Assembly (NCBI RefSeq): GCF_014145675.1
Contig: NZ_JACGZW010000015.1
Location: 124,001 to 188,000, forward strand
Length of the DNA stretch: 64,000 nt
Direction of reading: 5' to 3'
Source: Amycolatopsis dendrobii
GTDB taxonomy: Bacteria > Actinomycetota > Actinomycetes > Mycobacteriales > Pseudonocardiaceae
The translations under genes were made by a program, and so were the position numbers. Of the stretch, positions 16,236 to 24,097 are shown in pieces; position 1 is the stretch's first letter, and each line of letters starts with the position of its first letter. The notes below the pieces were generated by a model. The model searched no databases and was not told the origin of the DNA. It was given only the letters and a program-made list of their open reading frames with translations.

Positions 16236-17994
16236 TCTTCGGCTGCGGGTTGTAGCGGACCGACCGCGTGTGCCGCGAAACCTCCCGGCCCGACGAGGCG
16301 TCGCGCAGGATCCGGGTGTCGCTCGCGGTGAAACCGGGCGCGCCGTTGGAGGCGTGGCAGTTCTCCGCCGGACCCGGTTTCGTCGGCGGCGGCGTCGGGT
16401 TCGTGCGTTCGCCGGGGACCGATTCGACGGTGTACCGCTTGGTGCCCCACAGCTTCACGGTGATCGACGACGGCGTCCAGACGGTCTGGATCGCGACCCC
16501 GGTGTCCGAGTCGTTGGTGAACTTCAGGTCGATCACGCTGGCGCCATTGGGGTTCTGGAACACCGTCGCCTCGCGCGCGGCCGGGTAGCGGCTGATGTAG
16601 TAGCTGTGCTCCTTGTGCCCGGCATCCTTCATCCCGGAGAAGTACGCCGCGTTGTACAGCGTGGTGGCGAACTGCGAAATGCCGCCGCCGACCTCGCGGG
16701 CAGGCGCGCCGTTCTCGATCACGCCCGCCTCGACGTAGCCCTGCGGACGTCCGCGCGGTCCGGTGAATCCGTTGAGGCTGAACGTTTCTCCCGGCTTGAC
16801 GATCGCGCCGTTCACCTTCTCGGCGACCACGCGGATGTTCGTGCCGGAGTCGGCGGCGAACCCGCCGGTGGTGAACTCGCCGATGACTTCCTTGACGCCC
16901 AGCTTGTCCGCCTGCTCGGTGGTGACCTTCGCGGGCGTCTTCTTGTAGATCGCTTTCAGTTCGCGGGTGTCGGTCTGCTTCAGCGTGTTCGGCAGCGGCT
17001 TGAGGCTCTGCTCCCAGTCGACCGTGTTGCCGTCCGCGGACGGCTCGACGACTGGCTTCCCGCCGGAGAACGCGATGGCCGCGTCCTTGCCCTCCTGCTC
17101 GGTGGACTTCAGTTGCGGCGCGAGCGCGTCGGTGACCTTCTTCGGGTCGATCTGCGGCGCGAGGCCGCCGCCGTCGCCGGGCACGAACGTGAGCGCGCCG
17201 GCGATCTGCTCCGGCGTCAGCGTCGCGTCCGCGCCTTCGCCCTTGACGACGACCGGCGCGGACACCGCGGGCTTGGCGAACTCGGCGAGCGCGCGCTGAA
17301 CGCCTTCGGCGGTGGTGCGCACCGGCGTCGGCGCGACCGGAAGCGTCAGTTCGCTGCCCGAAGCCCAGCCGCTCAGCACCTTCGCGCGCGCCGCCGCGAC
17401 GTCCAGTTTCTGCCCGACCTGCGGCGGGACCGCGACCGGCGTGGTGCCGTCGAACCGGATCGTGCCCTCGGCGGGCGCCCGGTCGACGCGGCCGCGCAGG
17501 TCCTCGAGCGCCGGGTCGAGCTTCGCGGCCTCGACGTGCGACACGACGCCCAGTTCGCGCGTGCTGAAGAACGACGCGAGCCGGGTGAAGGGGTTGATCG
17601 GCTGGTCGCCCGCCTGGTCGAGGGTGCCGCTCCAGTCGAGCCCCAGCCCGGCCTCGGTCGGCGACAGCTTGGTGTGCGCGTTGCCCGCGGTGACGGTGAG
17701 CGGCTGGGTGAGCCGGGGCTCGATCTTGCCGCGCAGTTCGCGTTCGGCGACCGGCCGCTCCAGCCCGCCGACGTCCACGCCGGCCACGACGACGCCGCGC
17801 GGCACCCGGCCCTGGCTGGTCAGCAGGTCGATGAGGTACGCCACGACCAGGACGCCGAGCACGCCGCCGCTGATCCAGCCCGCTTTGCGCAAGCCGCGCC
17901 TTCGCGGCGGGGACGGAGGTTCCTCCGGTGGTACGACCGGCAGGACCTCGGTCTGGTCGCTGTCGGTTTCCGGCCAGCGCGGTTCGTACTGCAC
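16219..17994 (-). CDS. VanW/YoaR-family membrane-anchored cell-envelope protein
   Basis: 591 residues from GTG 17994. A short cytoplasmic N-terminus with acidic and proline-rich stretches is followed by one membrane helix (AGWISGGVLGVLVVAYLIDLL, near residues 30-50), then two peptidoglycan-binding-4 type repeats (RGVVVAGVDVGGL and later segments), and a C-terminal VanW domain (FSLNGFTGPRGRPQGYVEAGVIENG, GGGISQFATTLYNAAYFSGM, HSYYISRYPAAREATV). VanW domains occur in vancomycin-resistance clusters and in many Gram-positive envelope proteins; their activity is not established. It follows the dehydratase gene by 91 bases on the same strand. Not evidence for vancomycin resistance by itself. Confidence 0.88.
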   Translation of the reverse strand: MQYEPRWPETDSDQTEVLPVVPPEEPPSPPRRRGLRKAGWISGGVLGVLVVAYLIDLLTSQGRVPRGVVVAGVDVGGLERPVAERELRGKIEPRLTQPLTVTAGNAHTKLSPTEAGLGLDWSGTLDQAGDQPINPFTRLASFFSTRELGVVSHVEAAKLDPALEDLRGRVDRAPAEGTIRFDGTTPVAVPPQVGQKLDVAAARAKVLSGWASGSELTLPVAPTPVRTTAEGVQRALAEFAKPAVSAPVVVKGEGADATLTPEQIAGALTFVPGDGGGLAPQIDPKKVTDALAPQLKSTEQEGKDAAIAFSGGKPVVEPSADGNTVDWEQSLKPLPNTLKQTDTRELKAIYKKTPAKVTTEQADKLGVKEVIGEFTTGGFAADSGTNIRVVAEKVNGAIVKPGETFSLNGFTGPRGRPQGYVEAGVIENGAPAREVGGGISQFATTLYNAAYFSGMKDAGHKEHSYYISRYPAAREATVFQNPNGASVIDLKFTNDSDTGVAIQTVWTPSSITVKLWGTKRYTVESVPGERTNPTPPPTKPGPAENCHASNGAPGFTASDTRILRDASSGREVSRHTRSVRYNPQPKITCGE

Positions 17995-18085
17995 CTCACG
18001 ACCCCTTCGATTCGCTGCGGTCAGGGGCACAGCGTACGGGCCGAGCCGGACATGCCGGACTACTGCCCCCAGCGGAACAAACCGG

Positions 18086-19804
18086 TCACCCTGCGTCCGG
18101 TTCCGGATTGGCGCCAGTGCGGGCGAGGAAGTCGAAGTCGCAGCCCTCGTCGGCTTGCGTGATGTGCTCCGCGTACAGCGCACCGTAACCCCGCTCGAAC
18201 CGCGGCGCAGGGGCGGCCCACGACGCGAGACGACGCTCCAGTTCGGCGTCGCCCACCTGCAACTGCAACGTGCGGGCGGGCACGTCCAGGGTGATCAGGT
18301 CGCCGTCGCGGACCAGCGCGAGCGGCCCGCCGACGTGCGATTCCGGTGCCACGTGCAGCACGCACGCGCCGTAACTGGTGCCGCTCATCCGGGCGTCGGA
18401 GATCCGCACCATGTCCCGCACGCCTTGTTCCAGCAGGCGCGCCGGGATCGGCAGCATGCCGTATTCGGGCATCCCGGGACCGCCAAGCGGACCGGATCCG
18501 CGCAGCACCAACACGGAATCTGCGGTGATGCCCAGCGCCGGATCGTCGATGCGCTTCTTCAGGTCTTGGTAGTTGTCGAAAACCACTGCCGGACCAGTGT
18601 GCGTGAGCAGAGCGGGGTCGGCGGCGATGTGCTTGATCACCGCGCCGCCGGGAGCGAGGTTGCCGTGCAGCACGGCCACGCCGCCTTCGCTGGCGACCGG
18701 ATTGTCGCGCGGGCGGATCACGTCGTCGTTGTGCACGCGGGCCTCGGCGAGAGAATCGGCGAGCGGACGTCCGGTGACGGTGATCCGGTCGAGGTGCAGC
18801 AGGTCGGTCAGGCGGGACAGCAACCCGGGCAGACCGCCTGCGTAGTAGAAGTCCTCCATGAGCCAATCGCCGCCCGGCCGGATGTTCGCCAGCACCGGCA
18901 CGCGGCGGGCGATCGCGTCGAAATCCCGCAGCGACAAGGAAATCCCGCTGCGCCCGGCCATGGCGATCAGGTGGATCACCGCATTGGTCGAGCCGCCGAG
19001 TGCCAGCACGGTCGTGATCGCGTCGGCGTACGCGCGCTCGTCGAGGACCTTCGCGATCGTGAGGTCTTCCCACACCATGTCCACGATTCGCGCTCCGCTC
19101 GCTGCGGCCATGCGGTGGTGCGCGGAATCGACCGCCGGAATCGAGGCCGCGCCGGGCAGGGTCAGCCCCAGTACTTCGGCGGCGGACGTCATGGTCGACG
19201 CGGTGCCCATGGTCATGCAGTGGCCCGGGGAGCGGGCAAGACCGCGTTCCAGTTCGGCCAGTTCGCGGTCGCCGATCGTGCCCGCGCGCCGTTCGTCCCA
19301 GTACTTCCACATGTCGGTGCCGCTGCCGAGCACCTCGCCGCGCCAGTTTCCGCGCAGCATCGGACCGGCGGGCACGAAAATCGACGGCAGCCCGGCGCTC
19401 GCCGCGCCCATCAGCAGCGCCGGAGTGGTCTTGTCGCAACCGCCCATCAGCACCGCGCCGTCGACCGGATACGAGCGCAGCAGTTCCTCGGTTTCCATCG
19501 CCAGCAGATTCCGGTACAGCATCGGCGTCGGCTTCTGATACGTCTCCGACAGCGTCGCCACCGGAAACTCCAGCGGGAACCCGCCCGCCTGCCACACGCC
19601 GCGCTTGACCTGTTCCGCGCGTTCGCGCAGGTGCTGGTGGCACGGGTTGATGTCGCTCCAGGTGTTGAGGATGCCGATCACCGGTTTGCCGAGGTGCTCC
19701 TCCGGTTCGTACCCGAGCTGCCGGGCGCGGCTGCGATGGCTGAAATTCCGCAGGTCGTCGCCGCCGAACCAGCGATGGCTGCGCAGTTGCTCGGGTGCCT
19801 TCAT
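18086..19804 (-). CDS. IlvD/Edd family dehydratase, sugar-acid (arabinonate/xylonate) type
   Basis: 572 residues from ATG 19804. Iron-sulfur ligands are visible in GILNTWSDINPCHQHL near residue 45, GGCDKTTPALLMGA near residue 118 and GHCMTMGTASTMTS near residue 190. The NTWSDINPCH form, rather than the NDGIAMGH-like form of dihydroxy-acid dehydratase, and the divergent GntR regulator point to an aldonic acid dehydratase giving a 2-keto-3-deoxy acid, rather than IlvD of branched-chain amino acid synthesis. No other sugar-acid genes are adjacent, so the substrate stays open (arabinonate, xylonate, gluconate or galactonate). Confidence 0.88.
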   Translation of the reverse strand: MKAPEQLRSHRWFGGDDLRNFSHRSRARQLGYEPEEHLGKPVIGILNTWSDINPCHQHLRERAEQVKRGVWQAGGFPLEFPVATLSETYQKPTPMLYRNLLAMETEELLRSYPVDGAVLMGGCDKTTPALLMGAASAGLPSIFVPAGPMLRGNWRGEVLGSGTDMWKYWDERRAGTIGDRELAELERGLARSPGHCMTMGTASTMTSAAEVLGLTLPGAASIPAVDSAHHRMAAASGARIVDMVWEDLTIAKVLDERAYADAITTVLALGGSTNAVIHLIAMAGRSGISLSLRDFDAIARRVPVLANIRPGGDWLMEDFYYAGGLPGLLSRLTDLLHLDRITVTGRPLADSLAEARVHNDDVIRPRDNPVASEGGVAVLHGNLAPGGAVIKHIAADPALLTHTGPAVVFDNYQDLKKRIDDPALGITADSVLVLRGSGPLGGPGMPEYGMLPIPARLLEQGVRDMVRISDARMSGTSYGACVLHVAPESHVGGPLALVRDGDLITLDVPARTLQLQVGDAELERRLASWAAPAPRFERGYGALYAEHITQADEGCDFDFLARTGANPEPDAG

Positions 19805-19834
19805 CGTGCTCTGGTCCCTTCGACGGCGGATGGC

Positions 19835-19850
19835 ATCTGATATATGATCG
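19835..19850. promoter_or_regulatory. A/T-rich candidate operator for the GntR regulator
   Basis: ATCTGATATATGATCG is a conspicuous A/T-rich island in the 118-bp gap between the divergent dehydratase and GntR genes, with ATC/GAT ends around TGATATAT. FadR-type GntR regulators often bind short palindromes with a TATA-like centre. The symmetry is imperfect, so this is tentative. Confidence 0.35.
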
Positions 19851-19922
19851 TACGTGTCGACGCTCGGAGACGTCCGCCTGGTTGAATGTGCGGGGACGAG
19901 CGCGAAAGCCAGGAGGGTCGGC

Positions 19923-20576
19923 ATGCCGTCCACGTTCAGCCTCCCCGCCTCCCGCACCGAGGTGGTGCTGGAGGAGATCCGGCGTGGCATCCTCGCCCGC
20001 GAGCTGGTGCCCGGTCAGCAGCTGGTGGAGGCGGAGCTGGCGGCGCGGCTCGGGGTGTCGAAGACGCCGGTGCGCGAAGCGCTCAAGGTGCTGTCCAACA
20101 CCGGGCTGGTCACGTTCAGCCCGTACAAGGGCGCGTCGGTGTGCGTGGTCGACGCGGAGCTGGCGCGGTCGGTCTACGACGTGCGCATGGTGCTGGAACC
20201 GGAAGCGCTGCGCCGTACGGTGCGGGCGACGGATCGCGCGTCTTTCGACGAGGCCGCGCAGGTCCTCAAGGAAGCGTCGGCCGCGGACGCCGACCAGACC
20301 GCGTTGAGCCTGCTGAACCGGCGGTTCCACCGCGCGTTGTACGCGGGCTGCGGCAATCCGCTGATGGTGTCGATGCTGGATGACCTGCGCGACCGCGCGG
20401 CGCTGATCACGGTGGTCGGCTGGGACGCGAATCCCAGCTGGCGCAAGGAATGGAACGAGCACAAGGCGGTGCTCGCCGCCGCGAAGAAGGGCGACGAGGA
20501 CGGCGCGGCCGAGCTGCTGCGCGCGCACATCGCGGCGTTCCTCGACCATGTGCTCGAGGCGATCGGGGAGGAGTGA
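19923..20576 (+). CDS. GntR family regulator, FadR/FCD subfamily
   Basis: 217 residues from ATG 19923, with AGGAGGG upstream; longer starts exist but lack a ribosome binding site. The N-terminal winged helix reads RTEVVLEEIRRGILARELVPGQQLVEAELAARLGVSKTPVREALKVL, then an FCD helical ligand domain (about residues 80-217) with the metal-binding-type pattern in VRMVLEPEALR, NRRFHRALYAG and the late His in LRAHIAAFLDHV. It is read away from the sugar-acid dehydratase, its likely target. The metallophosphoesterase gene follows after four bases. Confidence 0.93.
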   Translation: MPSTFSLPASRTEVVLEEIRRGILARELVPGQQLVEAELAARLGVSKTPVREALKVLSNTGLVTFSPYKGASVCVVDAELARSVYDVRMVLEPEALRRTVRATDRASFDEAAQVLKEASAADADQTALSLLNRRFHRALYAGCGNPLMVSMLDDLRDRAALITVVGWDANPSWRKEWNEHKAVLAAAKKGDEDGAAELLRAHIAAFLDHVLEAIGEE

Positions 20577-20580
20577 CGGC

Positions 20581-21084
20581 GTGCGGTTGCTGCTCGTCGC
20601 GGACACTCACCTGCCGAAGCGGGCGAAGGAACTGCCTGCGCAGGTCTGGGACGAGGTCGCGCAGGCCGACGTCGTGGTGCACGCGGGCGACTGGGTCGAC
20701 GTCGAGACTCTCGACGCGCTTGAAGCCCGCAGCGCGCGGCTGATCGGCGTGTACGGCAACAACGACGGTCCGGAGCTGCGGAAACGCCTGCCGGAGGTGG
20801 CTCGCGAGACGCTGGAAGATGTCCGGCTGGCGGTCGTCCACGAAACCGGCGACGCGAAGGGGCGTGCGGCCCGTTGCGACGCGTTGTATCCGGACGTCGA
20901 CGTGCTGATCTTCGGCCACAGCCACATCCCGTGGGACTCGGTGACGCCTGGCGGGCTGCGGCTGCTCAACCCCGGTTCGCCCACGGACCGGCGGCGGCAG
21001 CCGTTCTGCACCTACCAGACCGTGGAGCTCAAGAACGGCCGTCTCGACAGCGTCGAGCTGCACGAGCTGCCTCGGCGCGGCTGA
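20581..21084 (+). CDS. YfcE/MJ0936-type metallophosphoesterase
   Basis: 167 residues, GTG 20581 after GGGAGGAG. Metal-binding motifs of the calcineurin-like fold are all present: VADTHLP near residue 7 (DxH), HAGDW (GDxxD-type), YGNNDGPE (GNHD-type), VVHETGD and GHSHIPWD (GHTH-type). This small subfamily comprises Mn-dependent phosphodiesterases with broad in vitro activity and unclear physiological substrate. It starts four bases after the GntR gene and 18 bases before the PHP gene, so the three form one transcript. Confidence 0.92.
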   Translation: MRLLLVADTHLPKRAKELPAQVWDEVAQADVVVHAGDWVDVETLDALEARSARLIGVYGNNDGPELRKRLPEVARETLEDVRLAVVHETGDAKGRAARCDALYPDVDVLIFGHSHIPWDSVTPGGLRLLNPGSPTDRRRQPFCTYQTVELKNGRLDSVELHELPRRG

Positions 21085-21102
21085 GCGGGTAAAACAGGAG
21101 TC

Positions 21103-22086
21103 ATGGACCCGGCCCGCGCGCTGCGCGACATCGCCTTCCAGCTCGAGCGCGCCGGTGAACCGACTTACCGCGTGCGCGCGTTCCGTCAGGCGGCCGCAGT
21201 GGTCGACCGGCTCTCCGAAGACGAACTGGCGTCGCGCGTCGGTGCGAAGACGCTTCAGGCGTTGAAGGGGATCGGCAAAGCCACTGCCGGCGTCATCGAG
21301 GACGCATGGCACGACCGTACGCCCGCGTACGCGGCGAAGCTGCCCGAAAGCAAGCTGCCGGATGGCGGTGCGCTGCGTACAGCCCTTCGCGGCGACTGTC
21401 ACACGCACTCCGACTGGTCCGACGGCGGCAGCCCGATCCTCGAAATGGCTGAGACGGCACGCGAGCTGGGGCACGAGTGGATCGTGCTCACCGACCATTC
21501 GCCGCGGCTCACCGTCGCGCGCGGTCTGTCCCCGGAGCGGCTGCGGGCGCAGATGGACGAGGTCGCGCGGGTGAACGAGCAGCTGGCGCCGTTTCGCCTG
21601 CTGCACGGCATCGAGGTCGACATCCTCGACGACGGCGCGCTCGACCAGACCGAGCAACTGCTGGACCGGCTGGACTTCGTGGTGGCGAGCGTGCACTCGA
21701 AGCTGCGGATGCCCGCGCGGGAGATGACGCCGCGGATGCTGGCCGCTGTCGAGAACCCGCACGTCCGCGTCCTGGGGCACTGCACCGGACGGCTGGTCGG
21801 CGGACGGAGCAGGCCGGAGTCGCAGTTCGATTCGGAGAAGGTGTTCACCGCTTGCCGCGAGAACGGCGTGGCGGTGGAGATCAACTCGCGGCCGGACCGG
21901 CTCGACCCGCCGATGCGGTTGCTGCGCCAGGCGGTCGAGCTGGGCTGCGAGTTCGCGATCGACAGCGACGCACACGCGCCCGGCCAGCTCGACTGGCAGG
22001 CTTACGGCTGCGAGCGCGCGGAAAAGGCGGGCATCGGGCCGGACCGGGTGATCAACACGCGGACGGCCGATCAGTTATTGCGATGA
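21103..22086 (+). CDS. PHP-domain phosphoesterase with N-terminal helix-hairpin-helix region
   Basis: 327 residues, ATG 21103. The first about 85 residues resemble the N-terminal helical domain of family X polymerases (DIAFQLERAGEPTYRVRAFRQAA, then LQALKGIGKATAGVI, a helix-hairpin-helix). The PHP domain follows with GDCHTHSDWSDG near residue 100, LTDHSPRL, HGIEVDILDDG, VASVHSK, GHCTGR and DSDAHAPGQ, giving the full set of metal ligands. It looks like PolX with the nucleotidyltransferase core removed. Possible roles are DNA 3'-end processing or histidinol-phosphatase-like hydrolysis. Its 3' end overlaps the convergent transpeptidase-like gene by 35 bases. Confidence 0.9.
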   Translation: MDPARALRDIAFQLERAGEPTYRVRAFRQAAAVVDRLSEDELASRVGAKTLQALKGIGKATAGVIEDAWHDRTPAYAAKLPESKLPDGGALRTALRGDCHTHSDWSDGGSPILEMAETARELGHEWIVLTDHSPRLTVARGLSPERLRAQMDEVARVNEQLAPFRLLHGIEVDILDDGALDQTEQLLDRLDFVVASVHSKLRMPAREMTPRMLAAVENPHVRVLGHCTGRLVGGRSRPESQFDSEKVFTACRENGVAVEINSRPDRLDPPMRLLRQAVELGCEFAIDSDAHAPGQLDWQAYGCERAEKAGIGPDRVINTRTADQLLR

Positions 22087-22636
22087 CGGGGTTCCGCGCG
22101 GGATCGAGCCAGCGCAGGACGGCGACGAGGTCGTCGGAGGCCAGCGCGACGCAGCCCGCAGTCGGTCCGCCGGTGGCCACGTGCAGGAAGAACGCCGAAC
22201 CGGCCCCGGGCACGACTGGCGAGCGGTTGTAGTCGATCACCACTGCGTGCGCGTACGCCGGGCCCGCCGCACCGAGATTCTCGCCCGCCGCTTCGTCGAA
22301 CGGGCCTGATATGCCTGGGTAATACGTGTTGTAGAGCGGCGAGTGCACATCGGACACCCACCAGTCCGCAGTGGTCACTTGCCGATAGGGGAGCCGGGTG
22401 CCGGGGTTCGGCGCGATGCCGAACGCTTCGGTGAGCGGCCAGGTTCCGGCCGGAGTACGGGAAAGTCCTTCGCGCGCAACGCCGATTCCTTGCGCGCCGA
22501 CTTCCGCTGGGTACGGACCGAGCGCCCGTACCCAGCGTTCGCCGTCGTGGTCCCACGCGGACGCGGTGTGCGCGGTGACCGAGAGAATTTGCTGCGGGCT
22601 CAGTTGATCTCGTACGGGTCGCCGTAGACCTTCCAC
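22052..22636 (-). CDS. L,D-transpeptidase-like (YkuD-related) protein lacking a visible signal peptide
   Basis: 194 residues from GTG 22636; the start is uncertain. The conserved core includes TPAGTWPLTEAFG, the RLPYRQVTTADWWVSD segment, AVVIDYNRSP and the catalytic region FFLHVATGGPTAGCVAL with the expected Cys near residue 167. Family members are normally secreted, yet no signal peptide can be read: the frame opens inside the last 37 bases of the chitosanase gene. Either translation is coupled and export happens some other way, the 5' end was lost, or the product is made as an extension of the chitosanase. The 3' end overlaps the PHP gene. Confidence 0.75.
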   Translation of the reverse strand: MEGLRRPVRDQLSPQQILSVTAHTASAWDHDGERWVRALGPYPAEVGAQGIGVAREGLSRTPAGTWPLTEAFGIAPNPGTRLPYRQVTTADWWVSDVHSPLYNTYYPGISGPFDEAAGENLGAAGPAYAHAVVIDYNRSPVVPGAGSAFFLHVATGGPTAGCVALASDDLVAVLRWLDPARNPVIAITDRPSAC

Positions 22637-23448
22637 TTCAGCGGCGTGTGCAGATCGAGGTTGCCGTCGTTGAGGAACACCAGCTGCTCGGTGTCGACGC
22701 GGGAAGTGTCCGCATGCGCTTCCTCCTTCTTCATGACCACCTTGCGCGCGTCGAGGAACGCCTTGAGGTAGGCGGTTTCGTCGCCGCCCTGGGACGGCGG
22801 CTTCGCCTGCGACAGCGCGGCGTCGCGGATGCCGCCGAAGCTGTCGGTGCTCGTGCCGGGACCGTGCATCACGATGGCGTCGTAGTAGATGAACTGGCCG
22901 AGCGCGCCGAGACCGTCGGATTTGCCTTGGTTCACTGCCGGATCGAAGTACACACGGTCGCGCTCGCTGTTCTGCGCGGCCTGGAATTCCTCAGTGCCCG
23001 CGGCTTGCTTCCACGCGCTTTCGAAGGCAGAGCCGAGACCTTCGTGCGAATCGGAGCCGTTGACCTTCTCCAGCGCGGGCAGGAACTTCGCCAGCGGGTT
23101 GTCCGGCACGGACTTGGTGTAGGCCTGCACGAGTTCGAGCATGTCGCCGGTGCCGGAGCAGAATCCGATGATGCCCGCGGTGTAGCCGCGTCCGTCGCCG
23201 ATGTCCTCGATGTAGGAGTACTGCTTCTTCCAGTCGAGCGACGAGTTTTCCGCGCTCGACACCAGCTGCATCGCGATCTCCTTCTTCTCCGGAGACGCGA
23301 GGTCGCCGCCGGAACCCAGCACAGACGCCGCGGCGGCGAGCGGGGCGGGCACGGCGGCGGCCGAGAGAGCGGGGGTGCTGAGGACGAGAGCGAGGGCCGA
23401 GGCAGCCGTGAGACCGGCGACCAGCGTGGGCCGCATCGTCTTGCGCAT
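22600..23448 (-). CDS. csn: Secreted GH46 chitosanase
   Basis: 282 residues from ATG 23448, after GGAAAGGG. A classic signal peptide (MRKTMRPTLVAGLTAASALA... to LSAAAVPA) fills the first about 32 residues. The mature part matches glycoside hydrolase family 46: the catalytic Glu lies in QLVSSAENSSLDWKKQYSY, the second acidic residue in YIEDIGDGRGYTAGIIGF, followed by FCSGTGDMLELV, and the usual end DLHTPLKWKVYGDPYEI. It cleaves beta-1,4 bonds in chitosan outside the cell. The upstream region carries two overlapping A/T-rich palindromes, a probable control site. The downstream transpeptidase-like frame overlaps its end. Confidence 0.95.
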   Translation of the reverse strand: MRKTMRPTLVAGLTAASALALVLSTPALSAAAVPAPLAAAASVLGSGGDLASPEKKEIAMQLVSSAENSSLDWKKQYSYIEDIGDGRGYTAGIIGFCSGTGDMLELVQAYTKSVPDNPLAKFLPALEKVNGSDSHEGLGSAFESAWKQAAGTEEFQAAQNSERDRVYFDPAVNQGKSDGLGALGQFIYYDAIVMHGPGTSTDSFGGIRDAALSQAKPPSQGGDETAYLKAFLDARKVVMKKEEAHADTSRVDTEQLVFLNDGNLDLHTPLKWKVYGDPYEIN

Positions 23449-23570
23449 GACGGGAATCCCTTTCCGCGGTACGTGGGCAAGGCGGCCGGACCGGCGAATG
23501 GACCGGCTCCGGGTACTGCTGCGGCGTAGCGCCACGATAACCGAGCGTGAAGCGGTGAAGCAAGGGAAGC

Positions 23571-23592
23571 GAAAATTTTTCACAGATGTGAA
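23571..23592. promoter_or_regulatory. Overlapping palindromes upstream of chitosanase
   Basis: GAAAATTTTTC (23571-23581) is palindromic around its centre, and TTCACAgaTGTGAA (23579-23592) is a perfect 6+6 inverted repeat; they share three bases. They lie 120-145 bases upstream of the chitosanase start in the most A/T-rich part of the region. GAAA/TTTC symmetry is reminiscent of chitosanase operators in streptomycetes, but I infer a repressor site from symmetry only. Confidence 0.5.
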
Positions 23593-23600
23593 CACGAGAG

Positions 23601-23687
23601 GTCCACTGTGGACGATGAAGACTGCCTGAAGGCCCCCGGAAATCCGCCGGGACAGCGATGGTTCCTGTCGGTATGTCCACTGTGGAC
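23601..23687. repeat. Two copies of the palindrome GTCCACTGTGGAC
   Basis: Identical 13-base palindromes lie at 23601-23613 and 23675-23687, 74 bases apart, between the divergent chitosanase and small secreted protein genes. The same element with A at the centre occurs at 53879-53891, and its core CCACWGTGG recurs elsewhere in the window. Function unknown; possibly a widely used binding site. Confidence 0.6.
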
Positions 23688-23738
23688 TTCAAGGAGAGCT
23701 GCCGAAGAACATTAAAGACATGGTAAACTCGGCTCGAG

Positions 23739-24056
23739 ATGACGACTGCTGCCGCCGCTTCCGCGCCGCGGCACCGGTCCATCCTCGTCGTGGCACTCGC
23801 CGCGCTGCTCCTGCTCGGCGTGGCTGTCCCCGGCCCGGGACCGGCAGGCCCGCGTCCGCACGATCCCGAACCCGCCCTGGTGCAGGAACAGGGCCCGCAT
23901 CTCGTCGCCGCGCACCCGCTGCCGCTCGCCGACGCGCCGGGCGAGATCCGCCTCGCCCGCCCCGACTGGTGCACCGTCCCGTTTTCCGCCGCGCCTCCGG
24001 TCGAACTGGACCGCGCGCCCGTGCCCGCCGCCGCGCGGGCTCCTCCTGATCGCTGA
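23739..24056 (+). CDS. Small membrane-anchored or secreted protein of unknown function
   Basis: 105 residues, ATG 23739. After a short basic start (APRHRS) there is one strong hydrophobic segment (ILVVALAALLLLGVAVPG, about residues 14-31), then a proline-rich tail with a single Cys (RPDWCTVPFS). TAAACT at 23724-23729 sits ten bases before the ATG, so transcription could start almost at the start codon. It is 42 bases upstream of the cation/proton antiporter on the same strand. I do not recognise the family; it may assist or simply precede the antiporter. Confidence 0.6.
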   Translation: MTTAAAASAPRHRSILVVALAALLLLGVAVPGPGPAGPRPHDPEPALVQEQGPHLVAAHPLPLADAPGEIRLARPDWCTVPFSAAPPVELDRAPVPAAARAPPDR

Positions 24057-24097
24057 GTACTCGTTTCCCGTCTGTACCCGGCTCTCAAGAGGATTTC

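Noticed and set aside
16219..17994. VanW-like gene as evidence of glycopeptide resistance
   Set aside because: VanW domains occur widely in Gram-positive envelope proteins, and there are no vanH/A/X, vanR/S-type partners next to it.
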